Shown here: one piece after another, positions 63,950 to 64,000 of the stretch
Layout: each line of letters begins with the position of its first letter
How positions within the stretch are numbered: the first letter of the stretch is position 1
Assembly: GCF_009363715.1 (NCBI RefSeq)
Contig: NZ_CP045404.1
Span: 2,448,001-2,512,000, forward strand
DNA: 64,000 bases
Source: Roseovarius sp. THAF9
GTDB lineage: Bacteria; Pseudomonadota; Alphaproteobacteria; Rhodobacterales; Rhodobacteraceae
Direction: 5' to 3'
Position numbers and translations under genes: made by a program
Notes under the pieces: generated by a model
Told to the model about the DNA's origin: nothing
What the model saw: only the letters and a program-made list of their open reading frames with translations
Databases searched by the model: none

Positions 63950-64000
63950 ATGCGCAGCGCCAGCATCACCCGCAAGACCGCGGAAACCGACATTTCCGTC
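63950..64000 (+). CDS. hisB: Imidazoleglycerol-phosphate dehydratase, first codons only
   Basis: Seventeen codons (MRSASITRKTAETDISV) before the window ends. The pattern R-x-A-x-I-x-R-x-T-x-E-T-x-I is the conserved N-terminus of HisB, the histidine biosynthesis dehydratase. The rest is outside, so length and active site cannot be checked. The ATG lacks a strong ribosome site. Confidence 0.82.
   Translation, partial: MRSASITRKTAETDISV

Overview
The window is GC-rich chromosomal DNA with a gene content and style typical of a heterotrophic marine alphaproteobacterium of the Roseobacter group (Rhodobacterales). The reasons are the hut operon order, zur-znuCB divergent from znuA, the acsA/DUF4212/sodium-symporter/DUF294/DnaQ block, paired PqiA genes, PTPS and RibD paralogues in a lipid/glycosyl operon, dense ATGA/GTGA stop-start overlaps, and an intergenic motif I recognise from memory as dispersed in Roseobacter genomes. 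The lineage call is inference from content. No phage, IS element, CRISPR array or rRNA operon was seen. Both ends cut genes: urocanase at the left, hisB at the right.

Layout. 1-6.6 kb: histidine utilisation, hutI-hutH-hutG-hutU leftward and hutF-hutC rightward around a perfect 18-bp palindrome that is the probable HutC operator. 6.6-9.8 kb: zinc uptake, znuA leftward and zur-znuC-znuB rightward, with two Zur-box-like palindromes between. 9.8-19.2 kb: a tightly coupled leftward operon of nine genes (CDP-alcohol phosphatidyltransferase, membrane sulfatase-like enzyme, flippase-like protein, glycosyltransferase, degenerate PTPS, methyltransferase, RibD-like reductase, GTP cyclohydrolase II, MDR dehydrogenase), preceded by an EEP-family phosphatase/nuclease. 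I could not match this set to a named pathway, and it is the best candidate here for an undescribed system. 19.2-29.3 kb: YceI, a BKACE enzyme, two sulfotransferases, a porin, a carboxymuconolactone decarboxylase-like protein, an ADP-ribosylglycohydrolase facing an unusual ammonium transporter with a small membrane partner, and an EamA exporter.

29.3-34.3 kb: an amine oxidase-like flavoprotein and a GtrA/GtrB/GT-C type glycosylation module split over two divergent units. 34.5-43.2 kb: acetate use, acsA-adk-symporter small and large subunits, a terminator, then a cNMP/CBS/nucleotidyltransferase protein, a small membrane protein and a membrane-anchored DnaQ-type exonuclease. 43.3-48.1 kb: a BtuF-like protein without a signal peptide and the pqiA-pqiA-pqiB-pqiC envelope lipid-transport operon. 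48.2-53.3 kb: tRNA-Leu, lipB, ohr/ohrR with a duplicated operator-like site, a dispersed repeat, and a UvrD/PcrA helicase. 53.5-64 kb: an acidic secreted protein, an L-lactate dehydrogenase-family flavoenzyme, pyruvate carboxylase, a cAMP-phosphodiesterase-like phosphatase, a ribbon-helix-helix protein, a glyoxalase-like protein, a Tat-exported GMC dehydrogenase pair, a 44-residue membrane protein, tRNA-Gly and the first codons of hisB.

Together the metabolic genes describe growth on amino acids (histidine), acetate and lactate with anaplerosis by pyruvate carboxylase. The 9.8-19.2 kb operon, the GtrA-type module, the porin and Pqi point to an actively modified envelope. Functions are read from motifs and family knowledge only; no database search was run.
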